Positions 1 to 6,041 of a stretch of 8,230 bases of DNA are shown piece after piece. The translations under genes were made by a program, and so were the position numbers. The notes under the pieces were generated by a model that was not told the origin of the DNA, made no database searches, and was given only the letters and a program-made list of their open reading frames with translations. Source of the stretch: Chloroflexota bacterium. Lineage in GTDB: Bacteria; Chloroflexota; Dehalococcoidia; Lucifugimonadales; JADFKI01. Every line of letters starts with the position of its first letter. Position 1 is the stretch's first letter. Where the stretch lies: the NCBI GenBank assembly GCA_009838595.1, contig VXRI01000232.1:1-8230 (forward strand). The letters are read 5' to 3'.

Positions 1-628
1 GCGGCGGCGTCATCTGTTTCTGACCAATTGACGCGCTCGACCGCATACATGCTAGAAAGGCGAACTCGGCATATGCGCCAAGAGCGATTATGCGGCGCTG
101 CTCATCGGGTGTGGCGACTGCGAAAGTGTGCGGTGTGGCTATCAGGCGCTCGATGCCGGCGTCTTTCGCTCCGGCGAAGAGCGCGATTGCTTCCAATGGC
201 GATATGTGCCCTGATGCGAGAGTCATATCATAAGCGGCGATGATTTCTAACGATTCTTGGACGCCGGCGGTTAGATTGCCGTTGTAGTCGGTTACTCGGA
301 CCCTGTTGTAGTCCTGCGTGGGCATCGATACTACTTGTGCGCCTAGTCCGGCAGCGACTTGCACGGCGTCCGGGTTTATGCCGCCTACTGCGCTGTTAAG
401 CGTTATAGAGCCGAGTACATTCAAGCCCGGGTACATCTGGTTGAGCGCGTATGTCAGCGGCGCGGTGTTGTAGTCTTGCGACCGGAGCACGAACCCACCC
501 ATCTCGGCTTCGTAGGCGCAACGGGCGACTTCCAGCGCGTCCATTCGGCGCTGCTGGCTGCCGTCCGGCGCGGCGTGGACATGCAGGTCATACGCGCCGC
601 GCAGCATCTTTTCGACTAGTTCGTTCAT
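1..628 (-). CDS. DUF6282-type metal-dependent hydrolase-like protein, 3' end cut by the left edge
   Basis: The reverse strand is open from ATG at 628 to the left edge, giving 209 residues with no stop. Residues 14-22 read DLHVHAAPD, the HxH signature of the amidohydrolase/PHP-like metal site near the N-terminus. Residues 138-141 (ASGH) and 165-167 (TPH) would supply later histidine ligands. The stretch around residues 43-70, including GGFVLRSQDYN and NQMYPGLN, matches my recollection of DUF6282 proteins, which are usually close to 300 residues, so about a third is missing. Substrate and reaction are unknown for the family. Q51 sits where I remember a histidine (K-S-H), a possible ligand change. 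There is only a weak ribosome site (GGAAC at 633-637) before the ATG. It is transcribed away from the neighbouring oxidoreductase gene. Family assignment is fairly sure; function is not. Confidence 0.85.
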   Translation of the reverse strand, partial: MNELVEKMLRGAYDLHVHAAPDGSQQRRMDALEVARCAYEAEMGGFVLRSQDYNTAPLTYALNQMYPGLNVLGSITLNSAVGGINPDAVQVAAGLGAQVVSMPTQDYNRVRVTDYNGNLTAGVQESLEIIAAYDMTLASGHISPLEAIALFAGAKDAGIERLIATPHTFAVATPDEQRRIIALGAYAEFAFLACMRSSASIGQKQMTPP

Positions 629-709
629 CGCTGTTCCAACATGCCGATTCAACACTGCCAATCCATGTCGTTTGCCAGTGGACATCAATTTCCATTCAAA
701 GCCGCAATT

Positions 710-721
710 TAGTGTACACTA
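710..721. promoter_or_regulatory. 12-bp perfect palindrome, possible operator
   Basis: TAGTGTACACTA is its own reverse complement. It lies 82 bp upstream of the DUF6282 start codon, a position suited to a dimeric regulator. The inner TACACT could also serve as a weak -10 on either strand, but no matching -35 was found. The operator role is an inference. Confidence 0.3.
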
Positions 722-767
722 TTAGCAACGCTATCGACCATGCGCCTAGGATATTCCGATTGTTCAT

Positions 768-793
768 GTCATTTCGAGCGAAGCGAGAAATCT
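768..793 (+). repeat. REP-like hairpin element, left copy
   Basis: This 26-base element has an outer stem ATTTC (771-775) with GAAAT (787-791). Inside it are two apposed G/A mismatches and the core GCGAAGC (778-784), which is the sequence of an unusually stable DNA mini-hairpin. It pairs with the inverted copy at 838-863: 20 of 26 positions agree, and most of the differences are compensatory stem changes. From memory, repeats of this GAGCGAAGCGA type are abundant in intergenic DNA of several uncultured bacterial groups. Confidence 0.7.
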
Positions 794-837
794 AAACGCG
801 TTGACTACGGACAGATTCATTTCCATACAGCGATTTT

Positions 838-863
838 AGACCCTTCGCTTCGTTCAGGGTGAC
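838..863 (-). repeat. REP-like hairpin element, inverted right copy
   Basis: Read on the minus strand, this copy keeps the GTCA start, the CGAAGCGA core and the TCT end of the left copy. Its outer stem is ACCCT with AGGGT instead of ATTTC with GAAAT. Four of five stem pairs therefore changed on both sides while pairing was preserved. The two copies face each other across a 44-bp spacer (794-837), a BIME-like arrangement. A role in mRNA ends or as a nuclease or transposase substrate is known for REP elements elsewhere, and is only inferred here. Confidence 0.7.
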
Positions 864-967
864 AACCGAAAGGCCCGCCCATGCGCCGATATGCCTGAAA
901 CTGCATCTCAATAAGTACGGGATAGAAAGCCCGAGAAATTCAAGACAACCTAGTGGAGGACAACAGC

Positions 968-1582
968 ATGCTGAAAAAACTGGGACGGATCAACCGCAGG
1001 CGAATACCTACAATGGAGGACGACACGCCGCCGGGTCAGTTCGTTACAGAGAAGTTCCCAATACTGACATACGGCTCGACGCCGCGCATCAACCTGGACA
1101 CTTGGCAGTTTCGGGTGTTTGGGAATGTCGAGGAAGAGATTACGCTCAACTGGGAGGAGTTCACCGCGCTTCCGTACACCAAGCTGGACGCCGAGTTTCA
1201 CTGTGTAACGCAGTGGAGCAAGCTGCAGAACACCTGGGAAGGCGTGGCGTTCAACGATGTGATGAAGCTGATCAAGCCGACGGCTGACGTTACGCATGTG
1301 ATGGCGCACTGCTACGGCGGCTATTCGACGAATCTGGCGCTTGATGTGATAACCGACGACGATGTGCTGTTCGCGTGGGCGCACGACGGCGAACGGCTCG
1401 CCGAGGCGCATGGCGGTCCGCTGAGGCTGGTTGTGCCAAAGCGCTACGGCTGGAAAAGCGCGAAGTGGGTGAACGGTCTGGAGTTCATGACCGAGGACCG
1501 GCCCGGCTTCTGGGAGATACGCGGCTATCATATGGAAGGCGATCCGTGGAAGGAGCAGCGGTTCTGGGATGAGTTGATGTAG
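968..1582 (+). CDS. Sulfite-oxidase-like molybdopterin-dependent oxidoreductase (cytosolic, about 200-residue type)
   Basis: The 204-residue product is a compact oxidoreductase molybdopterin-binding domain of the sulfite oxidase superfamily (COG2041, YuiH-like). Cys79 in HCVTQWSK is the expected thiolate ligand of molybdenum. Supporting segments are AHCYGGYSTNL (113-123), HGGPLRLVVPKRYGWK (148-163) and SAKWVNGLEF (164-173). There is no Tat or Sec signal, no heme domain and no dimerisation domain, so it probably acts in the cytoplasm with another redox partner; its substrate is unknown. ATG 968 is chosen because GGAGGA (955-960) stands 7 bases before it. An in-frame GTG at 953 would overlap that ribosome site, and a later ATG at 1013 would drop the N-terminus. 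No partner gene or molybdenum cofactor gene lies next to it. Family assignment is firm. Confidence 0.93.
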   Translation: MLKKLGRINRRRIPTMEDDTPPGQFVTEKFPILTYGSTPRINLDTWQFRVFGNVEEEITLNWEEFTALPYTKLDAEFHCVTQWSKLQNTWEGVAFNDVMKLIKPTADVTHVMAHCYGGYSTNLALDVITDDDVLFAWAHDGERLAEAHGGPLRLVVPKRYGWKSAKWVNGLEFMTEDRPGFWEIRGYHMEGDPWKEQRFWDELM

Positions 1583-1666
1583 GGATGGCGGTATATGCTT
1601 ATCACTGATTCATAGACAGGAGAACTGGCAAGTTCATTGGCAGTAGTAACGGGAAGGTTGCCGAAA

Positions 1667-1890
1667 ATGACGACGCCCGATAATCCGTATGGAGCAGGGA
1701 GTCATTCAGGTTCAATCTGGGATCGCTCTTCCCGCTGTTCACGCTAATGCTAACGATTCTCGTATAGATGACTCTTACAATAACGGGCGATTCAACCGAA
1801 ATCAGGGTACCTCACAGACCACATTGGACACACTACTAAAGGCGTCTGTCGGCGTTATTTTCGGTCTTGTCAGCGGCAATAAGCCTTGCT
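1667..1890 (+). pseudogene. Possible decayed small membrane-protein gene
   Basis: Three adjacent fragments in three frames look protein-like. An ATG at 1667 follows GGGAAGG (1651-1657) by 9 bases and begins MTTPDNPYGAGS. From 1702 another frame reads FNLGSLFPLFTLMLTILV, a good membrane helix, up to a TAG at 1765-1767. From about 1830 the third frame reads TLDTLLKASVGVIFGLVSGN, a second hydrophobic segment. Two frameshifts plus one stop would join them into a protein of about 75 residues. I do not recognise the family, and hydrophobic stretches can arise by chance, so this call is tentative. A short intact reading of any one frame is the alternative. Confidence 0.25.
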
Positions 1891-1914
1891 TAGCCGGAGA
1901 CATTGGAAAAACAG

Positions 1915-1950
1915 AAAGCCCCTCTCCAATGTGAGAGGGGCTTTGCTTTT
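1915..1950. terminator. Rho-independent terminator, probably bidirectional
   Basis: AAAGCCCCTCTC (1915-1926) pairs perfectly with GAGAGGGGCTTT (1933-1944) across the loop CAATGT, followed by GCTTTT on the plus strand. On the minus strand the hairpin is followed by CTGTTTTTCC, also T-rich. It lies between the convergent oxidoreductase and zinc-ribbon genes, 60 bp past the latter's stop codon, and can serve both. Confidence 0.85.
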
Positions 1951-2010
1951 ACCATCAAACTGCCGTCAACCTCGCGCCGTATGTAACGGACGCGCGTTAG
2001 ATTGCGGCCG

Positions 2011-2187
2011 CTATGCTGCCTTCTTCTTGCCGGTCGGGGCGGTGAGTTTTAGTGAGAAGAGGCTGGACTCATTCGGTATATCAATCATATTGCCGCACTG
2101 GATGCACATGCGGTACTCGCCGTAGATGTCGCGCTTGGAGTTCATGTCGCCGCCGCAGCGGTTGCAGGACTTCAGGTACAAAGCCAT
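2011..2187 (-). CDS. Small zinc-ribbon protein, 58 residues
   Basis: The protein has two CxxC knuckles, C8-N-R-C11 and C28-I-Q-C31, each followed by glycine (CGG and CGN). This is the layout of a single four-cysteine zinc ribbon. The tail after residue 37 ends in the basic run GKKKAA. Such ribbons bind nucleic acid or protein partners; the specific role is not known. ATG 2187 is chosen because GAGGTGG on the minus strand ends three bases before it. An in-frame GTG at 2199 would overlap that ribosome site. The gene diverges from hspR, shares its control region, and has a terminator beyond its 3' end. A role linked to stress is suggested only by this shared promoter region. Confidence 0.75.
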   Translation of the reverse strand: MALYLKSCNRCGGDMNSKRDIYGEYRMCIQCGNMIDIPNESSLFSLKLTAPTGKKKAA

Positions 2188-2261
2188 TTGCCACCTCACT
2201 TACTTTTCCTGTCTTGACGCTTGTGATTAGCCGATTGCATTAATCTGAAACTACACGAATG

Positions 2262-2291
2262 ATGATACATGATTGACACCTATTGTATCAA
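2262..2291 (-). promoter_or_regulatory. Sigma-70-like promoter candidate for the zinc-ribbon gene
   Basis: Read on the minus strand, TTGATA (2286-2291) and TATCAT (2262-2267) each match consensus at five of six positions, with an 18-bp spacer. The predicted start near 2255 gives a leader of about 68 bases. It overlaps the opposing promoter candidate at 2273-2301. Confidence 0.5.
2263..2290. promoter_or_regulatory. Inverted repeat TGATACA-N14-TGTATCA, possible operator
   Basis: Perfect 7-bp arms at 2263-2269 and 2284-2290 are 21 bp apart start to start, two helical turns. They bracket the -35 box of the rightward hspR promoter and overlap both boxes of the leftward one. The arms partly coincide with the leftward -35 and -10 boxes, so the symmetry may be a by-product of promoter sequence. 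It is not the HAIR consensus of known HspR sites. Confidence 0.35.
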
Positions 2292-2301
2292 GTAATAAAC
2301 T
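2273..2301 (+). promoter_or_regulatory. Sigma-70-like promoter candidate for hspR-grpE-dnaK
   Basis: A consensus -35 TTGACA (2273-2278) and a -10 TAAACT (2296-2301, four of six) are 17 bp apart. Transcription would start near 2308, leaving a leader of about 185 bases before hspR. A consensus TATAAT at 2403-2408 might be a second, closer promoter, but it lacks a good -35 at the right distance (TGCAAT at 2380-2385). Confidence 0.5.
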
Positions 2302-2493
2302 ATGCATTGAGTAGTTATTCTATATCCAACGATTGCCAATGCCTTGTAGCAGCGGCGCTAATACATCTACGAAAATATCTGCAATTTGCGGCAAGCGTTG
2401 CGTATAATATAACGAGTGAAATGGCGATAGGTTAGCAGAATGGCGACATAGCGCGGGTGCTTTCGTCAGCCGCTCTACATTGCGGGAGGGAAC

Positions 2494-2859
2494 ATGAACA
2501 GACACCGGCAGGCAAGCGAGCAACTGGATGGCGTCTATATCATCAGCGTGGCGGCGCGCATCCTCGAAATGCACCCGCAGACGCTACGCAAGTACGAGCG
2601 CATCGGACTCGTGCGCCCGTCCCGCACAGTGGGCATGCTGCGCCTGTACTCGGACGAAGATGTGGCGCGGCTGCGGCTCATCAAGCATCTCGTCGGCGAT
2701 ATGGGATTGAACCTCGCCGGCGTGCAGCTCGCCTTGCTCTTATTCAACAGGCTGTTGCAGATGAAAGCCAAAGTGCGAAACCTCGCCGGCGAGGAACTAC
2801 GGCAGTCGCTTGACGAGAGCATCGACGAGATGCTGGGCATGCTGCACGGACAGACATAA
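2494..2859 (+). CDS. hspR: Heat-shock repressor HspR, MerR family
   Basis: The 121-residue product has a MerR-type winged helix-turn-helix at about residues 14-85. Within it, MHPQTLRKYERIGLVRPSR (26-44) is the recognition helix and wing entry, and RLYSDEDVARLRLIKHL (50-66) follows the HspR pattern. A C-terminal amphipathic segment (about 86-117) would form the dimer coiled coil. Known HspR proteins repress dnaK operons with DnaK as co-repressor and release DNA when DnaK is titrated by misfolded protein. Its place as first gene directly before grpE and dnaK supports that role. The ATG follows GGGAGGG (2484-2490) closely. No HAIR inverted repeat was found upstream, so its operator here is unresolved. 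HspR is preferred over other MerR members because of context and the MHPQTLRKYE motif. Confidence 0.92.
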   Translation: MNRHRQASEQLDGVYIISVAARILEMHPQTLRKYERIGLVRPSRTVGMLRLYSDEDVARLRLIKHLVGDMGLNLAGVQLALLLFNRLLQMKAKVRNLAGEELRQSLDESIDEMLGMLHGQT

Positions 2860-2893
2860 GAGAATCGGACATAACAATCACGGAGGACAAGAA

Positions 2894-3490
2894 TTGAGCA
2901 GCGAAGAGAGACAAGACGAAGACGCGCCGGCTCCGGACAGCAGCGAAGAATTACTGCGCCAAGTGCTTTCGGAGATGGAAACGCAGACGCTTCCTGAACC
3001 AAAAAACGAAATGGAACGCGAACGCGACCAGTTCAAGGCGATGGCGCAGCGGGCGCAGGCGGACTTGGTCAACTACAGACGGCGCGTGGACGAAGAGCGC
3101 CAGGAACTGCAGCGCAACGCGAACGCCAGCCTCTTGGCGAAGTTCCTAGGCGTAGTGGACGACTTCGAGCGCGCGATCGACATGCTGCCCGAAGACGCGG
3201 CGGCAGTGGGCTGGCAGGAAGGGCTGATGCTGGTCAAGCGCAATCTCGATAACCTGCTGGAATCCGAAGGCGTCAGTAAGATAGAAGCGGACGGCAAGCA
3301 GTTCGACCCTTATGAGCACGAAGCGGTGCACTACATGGAATCGCCCGACGCCGAAGACGGCTCTATCATCCAAGTATTCCGAGACGGTTACCGATTGCAC
3401 GACCGAATACTGCGCGCATCGCAGGTCATCGTCGCGAAATCCGCACAGGATGCTCAGGCGGAATCGGACGATCAGACAAATTCACAATAG
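2894..3490 (+). CDS. grpE: GrpE, nucleotide exchange factor for DnaK
   Basis: The 198-residue protein has an acidic, disordered N-terminus (1-37) and a long coiled coil (about 38-80, with RERDQFKAMAQRAQADLVNYRR). The C-terminal GrpE core carries FDPYEHEAV (137-145) and DGYRLHDRILRASQVIVAK (164-182), the family signature. GrpE dimers open the DnaK nucleotide cleft to release ADP in the cytoplasm. The start is TTG at 2894, set by GGAGG (2882-2886) seven bases upstream. No suitable ATG exists nearby: the open frame extends back to 2810, but that part overlaps hspR out of frame and is shadow sequence. The 34-bp gap from hspR and 90-bp gap to dnaK fit one operon. Length is typical of the family. 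Confidence 0.95.
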   Translation: MSSEERQDEDAPAPDSSEELLRQVLSEMETQTLPEPKNEMERERDQFKAMAQRAQADLVNYRRRVDEERQELQRNANASLLAKFLGVVDDFERAIDMLPEDAAAVGWQEGLMLVKRNLDNLLESEGVSKIEADGKQFDPYEHEAVHYMESPDAEDGSIIQVFRDGYRLHDRILRASQVIVAKSAQDAQAESDDQTNSQ

Positions 3491-3569
3491 ACCCTGACAG
3501 ACATCATTCATCAGGCCCATCGAAAACACCATTCATGGGACACAGCACTAACTCAAACGATCCATTTTT

Positions 3570-3575
3570 AGGAGA
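3570..3575 (+). promoter_or_regulatory. Strong ribosome binding site of dnaK
   Basis: AGGAGA lies five bases before the dnaK ATG at 3581 and fixes that start. The grpE-dnaK gap (3491-3580) shows no terminator or clear promoter. Confidence 0.7.
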
Positions 3576-3580
3576 AACAG

Positions 3581-5482
3581 ATGGCAAATATACTCGGAAT
3601 CGACCTCGGAACCACAAACTCATGCATGGCGGTGATCGAAGTGGGCGAGCCGCGTGTGGTGGAGAACGCAGAGGGCGGGCGGACTACGCCGTCGGTCGTG
3701 GGTCTGAACACGCGATCCAACGAGCGCTATGTGGGCACGACCGCCAAGCGACAAGCAGTAACGAACCCGGAGAACACAGTCTATTCGGTGAAACGACTGA
3801 TGGGCAGGCGCTTCGACGACAACAGTGTGCAGCGCGACCTGTCGCTGCTGCCCTACAAGGTAGTGCAGCATACGAACAACGACGCATATGTCGTCATGGG
3901 CGGCAAGAACCATGCGCCGCCGGAAATCTCCGCGATGGTGCTGCAAAAGCTGAAGCAGGACGCCGAGGCAAAGCTTGGCGAAAGCATCAACCAAGCCGTC
4001 ATCACCGTACCGGCGTACTTCAACGACAGCCAGCGCAACGCCACGAAGGACGCGGGCCGCATCGCCGGTCTAGAAGTGCTGCGTATCATCAACGAGCCTA
4101 CAGCGGCATCGCTCGCCTACGGGCTGGACAAGAAGACCGACGAGACTATCGCGGTATATGACCTCGGCGGTGGCACATTCGACATCACGGTGCTGCAAAT
4201 CGGCGAAGGCGTGTTTGAGGTCAAGGCGACGAACGGCGACACGCACCTAGGCGGCGACGACTTCGACGAACGCATCGTAGATTGGATTGTGGAAGAGTTC
4301 CGGCGCGAGCAGGGCATCGATCTGAAGCAGGACGGCATGGCATTGCAGCGTCTGCGCGAGGCGGCGGAGCGCGCGAAGATCGAACTTTCCACACTGATGC
4401 AGTCCGAGATAAACCTGCCGTTCATCACCGCGGACGCATCCGGACCCAAGCATCTGGTAATGAGCCTGTCGCGCTCTAAGCTGGAGCAGTTGGTCGCCGA
4501 CCTAGTACAGCGCACGATTGACCCTTGCAAGAAGGCGATCGCAGACGCTGGCGTGAGCGTGGGCGAAATTGACGAAGTAATCCTGGTGGGCGGCATGACG
4601 CGCATGCCTGCGGTACAGAAGGTCGTAACGGACCTGTTCGACAAAGAGCCGCATCAGGGCGTCAATCCGGACGAGGTCGTGGCGATTGGCGCGGCGATAC
4701 AGGCGGGTGTGTTGCAAGGCGAAGTGCAGGATATTCTGCTGCTGGACGTTACTCCGCTCAGCCTCGGTATCGAGACGCTCGGCGGCGTGTCCACCGCACT
4801 TATTTCGCGTAACACGACTATCCCGACAGCGAAGAGCGAGACATTCACCACCGCAGCGGACAATCAGCCAAGCGTTGAGGTGCATGTGGTGCAGGGCGAG
4901 CGCAGCATGGCGGCTGAGAACAAGAGCATCGGCAGGTTCATCCTCGACGGCATATTGCCCGCGCCGAGGGGCGTGCCGCAGATCGAAGTTACATTCGACA
5001 TCGATGCGAACGGCATCCTGAACGTGTCCGCGCAGGATAAAGGTACAGGCAAGGAGCAGCGCATCACCATCACGGCGAGCAGCGGCCTGGCGCAAAGCGA
5101 AATCGACCAGATGGTGCGCGACGCCGAGATGCATGCCGAGGAAGACGCGCGCCGCCGCGAAGATACGACTACGCGCAACAACGCCGAGAACTTGGCATAC
5201 AGCGCGGAAAAGTTGATTGCGGACAACGCGGACAACCTGCCGGAAGACCTGAAGTCCACTGCGAAGGGTAAGATTGCAGCAGTACGCGCCGCTCTAACCG
5301 GCGGTGACATTGCCACGATTACTGCCGCGTCCAATGAACTGCAAGAAGCGATGCAGCAGCTCGGCCAGGCAGTGTATGCTCAGGCAAGCGCGCCCGGGCA
5401 GTCTGGCGCGGACCCCGGCGATATGCCGCCGGACGACGGCACCGTTGAGGGCGAGTATCGTGAAGTTGACCCGAAGGAGTGA
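3581..5482 (+). CDS. dnaK: Molecular chaperone DnaK (Hsp70)
   Basis: The protein is full length at 633 residues. The ATPase domain (about 1-383) has phosphate loops GIDLGTTNS (6-14) and DLGGGTFD (194-201), plus [13 protein letters not shown] (171-183) and [12 protein letters not shown] (334-345). The linker DILLLDV (384-390) leads to the substrate-binding sheet (about 391-505) and the helical lid (about 506-600). A glycine- and proline-rich tail ends in VEGEYREVD (622-630), like the conserved acidic C-terminal motif. It folds and holds unfolded proteins in the cytoplasm with GrpE and a J-protein; no dnaJ lies in the window. The segment around 72-97 (RLMGRRFDD onward) is the insert typical of Gram-negative-type DnaK and absent from Firmicutes and Actinobacteria. 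It is last in the hspR-grpE-dnaK operon, followed by a strong terminator. HspR repression with DnaK as co-repressor is expected. Confidence 0.98.
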   Translation: MANILGIDLGTTNSCMAVIEVGEPRVVENAEGGRTTPSVVGLNTRSNERYVGTTAKRQAVTNPENTVYSVKRLMGRRFDDNSVQRDLSLLPYKVVQHTNNDAYVVMGGKNHAPPEISAMVLQKLKQDAEAKLGESINQAVITVPAYFNDSQRNATKDAGRIAGLEVLRIINEPTAASLAYGLDKKTDETIAVYDLGGGTFDITVLQIGEGVFEVKATNGDTHLGGDDFDERIVDWIVEEFRREQGIDLKQDGMALQRLREAAERAKIELSTLMQSEINLPFITADASGPKHLVMSLSRSKLEQLVADLVQRTIDPCKKAIADAGVSVGEIDEVILVGGMTRMPAVQKVVTDLFDKEPHQGVNPDEVVAIGAAIQAGVLQGEVQDILLLDVTPLSLGIETLGGVSTALISRNTTIPTAKSETFTTAADNQPSVEVHVVQGERSMAAENKSIGRFILDGILPAPRGVPQIEVTFDIDANGILNVSAQDKGTGKEQRITITASSGLAQSEIDQMVRDAEMHAEEDARRREDTTTRNNAENLAYSAEKLIADNADNLPEDLKSTAKGKIAAVRAALTGGDIATITAASNELQEAMQQLGQAVYAQASAPGQSGADPGDMPPDDGTVEGEYREVDPKE

Positions 5483-5508
5483 GGTGGGGCGGATAAGTCC
5501 TCCCAATT

Positions 5509-5550
5509 AACAACAGGGGCGGTTCAATTTAGAACCGCCCCTGTTGTTTT
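5509..5550. terminator. Rho-independent terminator after dnaK, shared with the convergent gene
   Basis: AACAACAGGGGCGGTTC (5509-5525) pairs perfectly over 17 bp with 5532-5548 around the loop AATTTA, ending in a T run. It begins 27 bp after the dnaK stop and lies 17 bp past the stop of the reverse-strand membrane protein. The reverse-strand exit TTGTTAATT is a weaker U-tract, so termination there is plausible but less efficient. Confidence 0.93.
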
Positions 5551-5564
5551 GTCCAGGCCTTAGC

Positions 5565-6026
5565 CTATGTAGAGCCGTGTAAGTCACCGTTGCGCTGCAA
5601 TTTGCGCTCGACTTCCTTGCGTGTCTTCTCATCCAGCATTTCCAGCACTTCCGATATGCCTTCCTGCTTACCTTGCGATATGCCTTCCTGTTTGCCCTGC
5701 TTGAAACGCTTGGCTAAGTACCTTTCCGCTATCATTCTTATCACCTCTACTGTTACTGCTATTAGTAGGGAATATGCCGCCATTGCGGGAAGGCCGTCTG
5801 AGACTTCGGGCAGGATAGCGACGTATATGTCGAACGGTGTGGCACTTGGGAGGGCGGCGACATGGCGCAATACCGCGTAAATGCTCACCCCGACCAACTG
5901 CACGCCGAAGGTGCTGTAATAGAACCACGCCCACGGACTATCTAGGCTGAGTGCCGGCACGCGCTCGGTGTCTTCGTCGCCCTCTTGTCCTTGTATTGAT
6001 GCGTCCCCGGAATCTTCTGTTTGCAC
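5565..6026 (-). CDS. Small two-helix membrane protein with an eight-residue tandem repeat, unknown function
   Basis: I do not recognise this 153-residue protein. It has an acidic polar N-terminus (1-30) and two likely membrane helices, about 32-57 (WAWFYYSTFGVQLVGVSIYA onward) and 78-98 (GLPAMAAYSLLIAVTVEV onward). A charged cytoplasm-like tail follows (101-153). The tail contains QGKQEGIS twice in tandem (110-125), then a predicted helix EVLEMLDEKTRKEVERKL. Similar K-Q-E-G repeats occur at the C-termini of Rpn-family nucleases, but no nuclease motif is present. The start is GTG at 6026, because an in-frame TAA immediately precedes it; GAGAG (6031-6035) is a modest ribosome site. It lies 56 bp downstream of glnS on the same strand and has its own promoter candidate. 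It is probably a real but lineage-restricted gene. Confidence 0.7.
   Translation of the reverse strand: MQTEDSGDASIQGQEGDEDTERVPALSLDSPWAWFYYSTFGVQLVGVSIYAVLRHVAALPSATPFDIYVAILPEVSDGLPAMAAYSLLIAVTVEVIRMIAERYLAKRFKQGKQEGISQGKQEGISEVLEMLDEKTRKEVERKLQRNGDLHGST
5652..5699 (-). repeat. 24-bp in-frame tandem duplication
   Basis: Units 5652-5675 and 5676-5699 match at 21 of 24 positions and encode two identical QGKQEGIS octapeptides. All three differences are synonymous, which suggests selection on the repeated peptide after the duplication. Confidence 0.85.
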
Positions 6027-6041
6027 TTAACTCTCATTTTC

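Larger units (their letters stand above)
629..967. other. Intergenic region between divergent genes
   Basis: This gap separates the leftward DUF6282 gene from the rightward oxidoreductase gene, so it should hold both promoters. No strong sigma-70 pair is visible for either. A TTGACT at 801-806 has only a poor -10 (CATACA, 824-829) at 17 bp. It contains a perfect 12-bp palindrome and a pair of inverted REP-like elements, listed separately. Short open frames in this stretch have no ribosome sites or recognisable sequence and look spurious. Confidence 0.7.
1583..2010. other. Long gap between convergent genes
   Basis: The stretch follows the oxidoreductase stop codon and ends at the stop codon of the reverse-strand zinc-ribbon gene. 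It holds fragments of a possible decayed membrane-protein gene (1667-1890) and a bidirectional terminator (1915-1950). No tRNA or known structured RNA was recognised by eye. A small RNA ending at the terminator is possible, but no promoter supports it. Confidence 0.6.

Noticed and set aside
359..795. Overlapping plus-strand frames of 86 and 114 codons near the left end
   Set aside because: They are mostly antisense to the DUF6282-like gene and run into the REP element; no family resemblance.
950..1531. Reverse-strand 193-codon frame opposite the oxidoreductase gene
   Set aside because: It is antisense to a protein with clear molybdopterin-domain motifs, has no recognisable family and is a codon-bias shadow.
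2386..2408. TTGCGG plus TATAAT as a second hspR promoter
   Set aside because: The two boxes are only 11 bp apart, too close for sigma-70, and the box at the proper distance (TGCAAT) is weak.
2421..2451. Two near-identical mini frames (ATGGCGATAG and ATGGCGACATAG) in the hspR leader
   Set aside because: They are very short, lack ribosome sites and are likely chance similarity; no attenuator structure was seen around them.
2810..2893. Upstream extension of grpE overlapping the end of hspR
   Set aside because: No ribosome site exists for the earlier start, the peptide is unlike GrpE, and TTG 2894 has an ideal GGAGG.
3516..3539. CCCAT and ATGGG inverted repeat between grpE and dnaK
   Set aside because: The arms are only 5 bp with a 14-base loop and no T run, so it is neither a convincing terminator nor a processing site.
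4502..5134. Reverse-strand 210-codon frame inside dnaK
   Set aside because: It lies wholly antisense to conserved DnaK sequence and shows no protein-family features.
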